From Tetrahymena thermophila SB210 (lineage: Eukaryota > Ciliophora > Oligohymenophorea > Hymenostomatida > Tetrahymenidae), in contig NW_002476434.1 of NCBI RefSeq assembly GCF_000189635.1, positions 1,054,001 to 1,118,000 of the forward strand: a stretch of 64,000 nt of DNA, written 5' to 3'. Numbering within the stretch: the stretch's first letter is position 1; each line of letters opens with the position of its first letter. The notes beneath the pieces were generated by a model, which was given only the letters and a program-made list of their open reading frames with translations, was not told the DNA's origin and ran no database searches. This document shows, in pieces, positions 60,901 to 64,000 of the stretch. Made by a program: the position numbers and the translations under genes.

Positions 60901-63900
60901 TAAACTTTAACAGTGATGGCTGCCACTTTTGCTTTTTCTTCTCTAATTTATTTCTCACTATCAAATTATAACTCTTCAATCAACTTATTTTTTTAAAGCA
61001 ATTCTCTTTACATTTAATTAATAATTTCTTCTTATTCATTTTAATCCACCTAATTATGAGTTGACTATTATTATTTTTCAGATAATAACTTCGCCATTTC
61101 TTCACTGTGGCTGTTTTTTTGCTAAACCAATTGATTCTACAGTTCGTTTACTTATCTCTATGCTTCTATGAGTTAAGCCTAGAGTTAATCGTTTATATCT
61201 TATATTTATTTAATATCTTTTTTAAATTTATTTAAATTTTCTAGGTGGAGATTTTTTTCATCTTACCATTTAGTTCTCATTTCAATATATTTATGATTAT
61301 CGTTTGTTGTTTTAATTTCAGATTTCATTTCTTGAGTATTTAATTTATCATTTTCTAAACTCAATATTTTATCATTAAGAGTATCAATTTATTGCTCTTT
61401 TATATCCATTTCTTACTACAATAACTTATTTTAATCAAACAATTTTTTATTTTCATCACTTAATTTCTGAGTTTATTTTCTCAAATCTTTAATAACTGCT
61501 TCTTGCTCTTCTAGTTATTTTGAGCTTTTGCTATTTTGCTTTTCGATTCCTGATTAAATAAGATCAGTTTACTACTTTAAAAATAATAACAATAAATTTA
61601 GCTGGATTTAAAAAAATTATAAAAATGCTTTACTCTATAGTTAGCAAAGTCGTTCTTAACATGCTGATGCTCTTCAGAGAGATTGGAATATTACTGTGTT
61701 AGTTTTAAGTGATCATCATTCAATTTTCTCATTTTACCTTCTAATTGAGTCTTTTCTACTGTAATAAAAGATATCTCCTTTTCCAATTAACTTTATGTCT
61801 TAGAAAGCCTATCTGTAACACGTTCTTCTAATTTTGATTGTTTCATCTTTTCTGAGTCTAATTCTCTTTCAAGTTAAGAATTTTTTTATTTTATTTCTTT
61901 TAATTCGTTTTAAAGTTCAGCAATTTAACCCTCTAATTCCTATTTCTATTCATGTAATATTCTATATTTATCATTTGATAAACTTAAATCTGACTTCAAA
62001 CTATTTATTTCATTTTCTAATATATTTATTTTCTCTAAATACTTATCTCCTTCTCTTACATTTCCTGACTCATAAAGCTAAATTTTCTGCTAATACTTTA
62101 AAATATCTTTTTCTAAATGATCATTTACTGTCTTTAACTCTATCATTTCTTTTGTCATTATCTTCATTGCATCTTTTTGGCTATTTATTTCTGCTTCTTT
62201 GCCAAATATGACTTTTTCAAGCTTTGTTTTCTCTTCTTTCTCTTTATTAATAGCTGCCTTGTGCTTTATTAAATTAAATTATATCAATTTAATATTACTC
62301 TATGATTTGGAGAAAAATAAAATTAGGTGTGCTCTGGTTAATATACCCTCTATGAAAAATATGAATTCATATAAATATTATAATTTTTGTTTTCGAAATC
62401 TAATAAATTTTTGACTTAATTTTCAACAAACAAAACTATCAAAAAATAAGTTTGACAAAAATTATTTTTATTTTGATTGAATAATTTTTTAAATAATCGA
62501 AGCACTTATTAATATTTATTTTAACAAATGATAAATTGTATTTAAATTCTAAATTTTTATTGAATATGATTCATATAATATTAGAAAAAATAAAGAAGGA
62601 ATCTTACTTCATCGCGAGAAACTCCTTTTGAGATAATGGGTTTACTTTTGTTTGGATCAAAACGTGACATTGAACTAGATTTTTCTAAATCATAATTTGA
62701 TCTTACAGATAAACGACTCTCTCTTAACTTGCTACGTTCTTAATCAGCCATTTAATTTAGGGCTGCTTAGAATTTACTATTTCTCATCTCAAATGAACTC
62801 TTAAGTCCACTTGAATTCAACTAACTATGGTATTTTTTGCTGGGTACATTTTGATTTGCATCTTACTTAATCCATGATGAATTTTTATTGCTTTTTTCAA
62901 TATCTTCCACTTCTTCCTCTATTACAGAAGGCATTTTATTGTGACGATTTTGATAAATATTATAATCGTTAGTATTTTTAAATCCAGGATTACTCTGTCC
63001 TTAATTAGGCACACCTCTGTATATTCCATCGTCCTCTTCGTCATCATTAACATTCTCATTATTCATATAGCTGCTTTTTATTTGGCTTTATTACTATGGA
63101 TTTCTAATCATACTGCTTTACTACTGTTACTACTACTTCATTTATTTTTCTTTTTCTTGTTAATTTTAAAGCTATCTCTATCTTTCAAGTTCTTCTTCCT
63201 TCTGCTTCATGAGCATTTGTTGTTGCTTTCTTTCTTATTCTTTTTGTCTTTCAAGCTCCTTTTATCTTTCTAACTCTTTTTGTTTTTCTATTTATCTTTG
63301 TGTTTCTTCCTCATGTTATTATTTGAGCAATTGCTACTGCTTTTCATACTCTAACTATTTCTGCAATTATTCCTATTCTTTTTATTTCTTCAACTATTAT
63401 TATTATTTTTCTTATTCTTACTGTTCCTACAAAAGCTTTTGCTATTTCCATTTTGCCTCTTCTTCTTCTAATCTTTATCTTTCTTTTTCTTTCATTTCTA
63501 GCATTTGCTAATGTCTTTCATTTTACAATTCTTCTAGTTCTCTCTATTCCTACTCTAATCTCTATTTTTCCAATTATTACTCTCTAATCTTTTGTTCATC
63601 TATTTATTTCTAAGATTAACCCTTAATCTATCCAGTTGAAGGTGCTTACTAACTGGGAAGAGCCTCTCCCAAAAATCCTGTATAAGTTTATTCATACTAA
63701 ACCAAAAAATAATTGACTAAATTATCTGCATTATTTGTCTTTTTATACTACTACAAACAGTCTATAACTTCTTAATCAACTATTGATATCATAGCTGCTT
63801 TGTTTTCAATTTCATCATCCCTTATATTACAATTATCGAACACCTTTTTAACATCTGTAAGCTTTTTTAAGAATTAGTCTATTTGCTAATCGTAATCTAG

Positions 63901-64000
63901 ATGCTGAATGCAAGATTATCTAATTTATTCCAGCAGCTTTAAATTATCTTTGTATAGTTAATTATAATCATTTGCATTTAATCCTTTTATCTTTGTAGCC
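57988..64000 (-). CDS. large coiled-coil protein with C-terminal alpha-adaptin appendage, 5' end beyond window
   Basis: In-window exons 64000-62608, 62263-61634, 61574-60723, 60669-60451, 60005-59861, 59808-59704, 59639-59376, 59294-58727 and 58429-57988 join in consistent phases to ~1,538 residues. Order: a helical segment at the window edge (LNANDYNQLYKDNLKLLEQI to DQEVIDCLQQYKKT) resembling a GAT three-helix bundle; a Gln/Glu/Arg-rich coiled coil; a disordered, acidic region; ~600 residues of coiled coil; a linker; then an AP-2 alpha-type ear. The ear has EIQIGLISRLMVNDRADILE, LYFTNRTEDVIADLQVYYN and FSYRFKHQ...YTLAIPNSINKFFEP, matching the alpha-adaptin sandwich and the platform start (TLKLPVTINKFFQP). 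No adaptin trunk is seen. It probably acts in clathrin/endosomal trafficking, recruiting accessory proteins through the ear. Confidence 0.85.

Noticed and set aside
61834-63511. Plus-strand Leu/Ser/Phe/Tyr-rich open frames
   Set aside because: They are antisense shadows of the Lys/Glu/Gln-rich coiled coil on the minus strand.
1-64000. Reading the window with the standard genetic code, which leaves only short ORFs
   Set aside because: Long frames interrupted only by TAA and TAG encode recognisable domains (vWA, CNBD, ADC, WD repeats, adaptin ear), so TAA and TAG are sense codons here.
64000-64000. CRISPR arrays, rRNA, telomeric GGGGTT/CCCCAA repeats or prokaryotic riboswitches
   Set aside because: Looked for across the window and not seen.

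Overview
This window is nuclear DNA of a ciliate, most like an oligohymenophorean such as Tetrahymena. By eye it is roughly 75-80% A+T. Long coding stretches are full of in-frame TAA and TAG and end only at TGA, so TAA and TAG are read as glutamine. Introns are AT-rich, mostly GT...AG, and range from 47 nt upward. A split eukaryotic tRNA-Tyr gene is present. I saw no bacterial operons, rRNA, CRISPR or telomeric repeats. All translations below use TGA as the only stop. Intergenic DNA is also mostly free of TGA by chance, so weak open frames get low confidence.

Layout. 1-1.5 kb: the edge of a Q/N-rich coiled-coil gene and a small ORF, both on the minus strand. 1.5-5.7 kb: intergenic DNA with a four-copy tandem repeat array and a MITE-like inverted-repeat element. 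5.7-8.8 kb: a multi-exon STPG/SHIPPO-repeat gene. 9.7-13.9 kb: scattered exon-like blocks of unresolved identity, partly broken by TGA. 13.9-17.8 kb: a candidate SIN1/CRIM-like gene, a small protein with a basic -CC tail, and an orphan exon. 21.9-26.0 kb: a predicted mitochondrial protein and a MAK11/PAK1IP1 WD-repeat protein. 26.6-37.1 kb: four same-strand vWA-family genes, with a small ORF and tRNA-Tyr among them. 39.0-47.9 kb: three minus-strand genes (low-complexity protein, cyclic-nucleotide-binding protein, coiled-coil protein). 48.3-53.1 kb: plus-strand unknown and coiled-coil genes. 54.1-55.8 kb: a tandem acetoacetate-decarboxylase-domain protein. 58.0-64.0 kb and beyond: a very large coiled-coil protein ending in an alpha-adaptin appendage, with a GAT-like helical segment at the window edge.

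Most interesting points: (a) the coiled-coil/alpha-ear protein, which could be a GGA-like trafficking adaptor; (b) the vWA cluster, in which two copies keep the metal site and two have lost it; (c) the ADC-ADC fusion whose second domain has lost both catalytic residues that I could align; (d) a roughly 270-residue loop inside the first cyclic-nucleotide-binding domain. The remaining genes look like unrelated neighbours.
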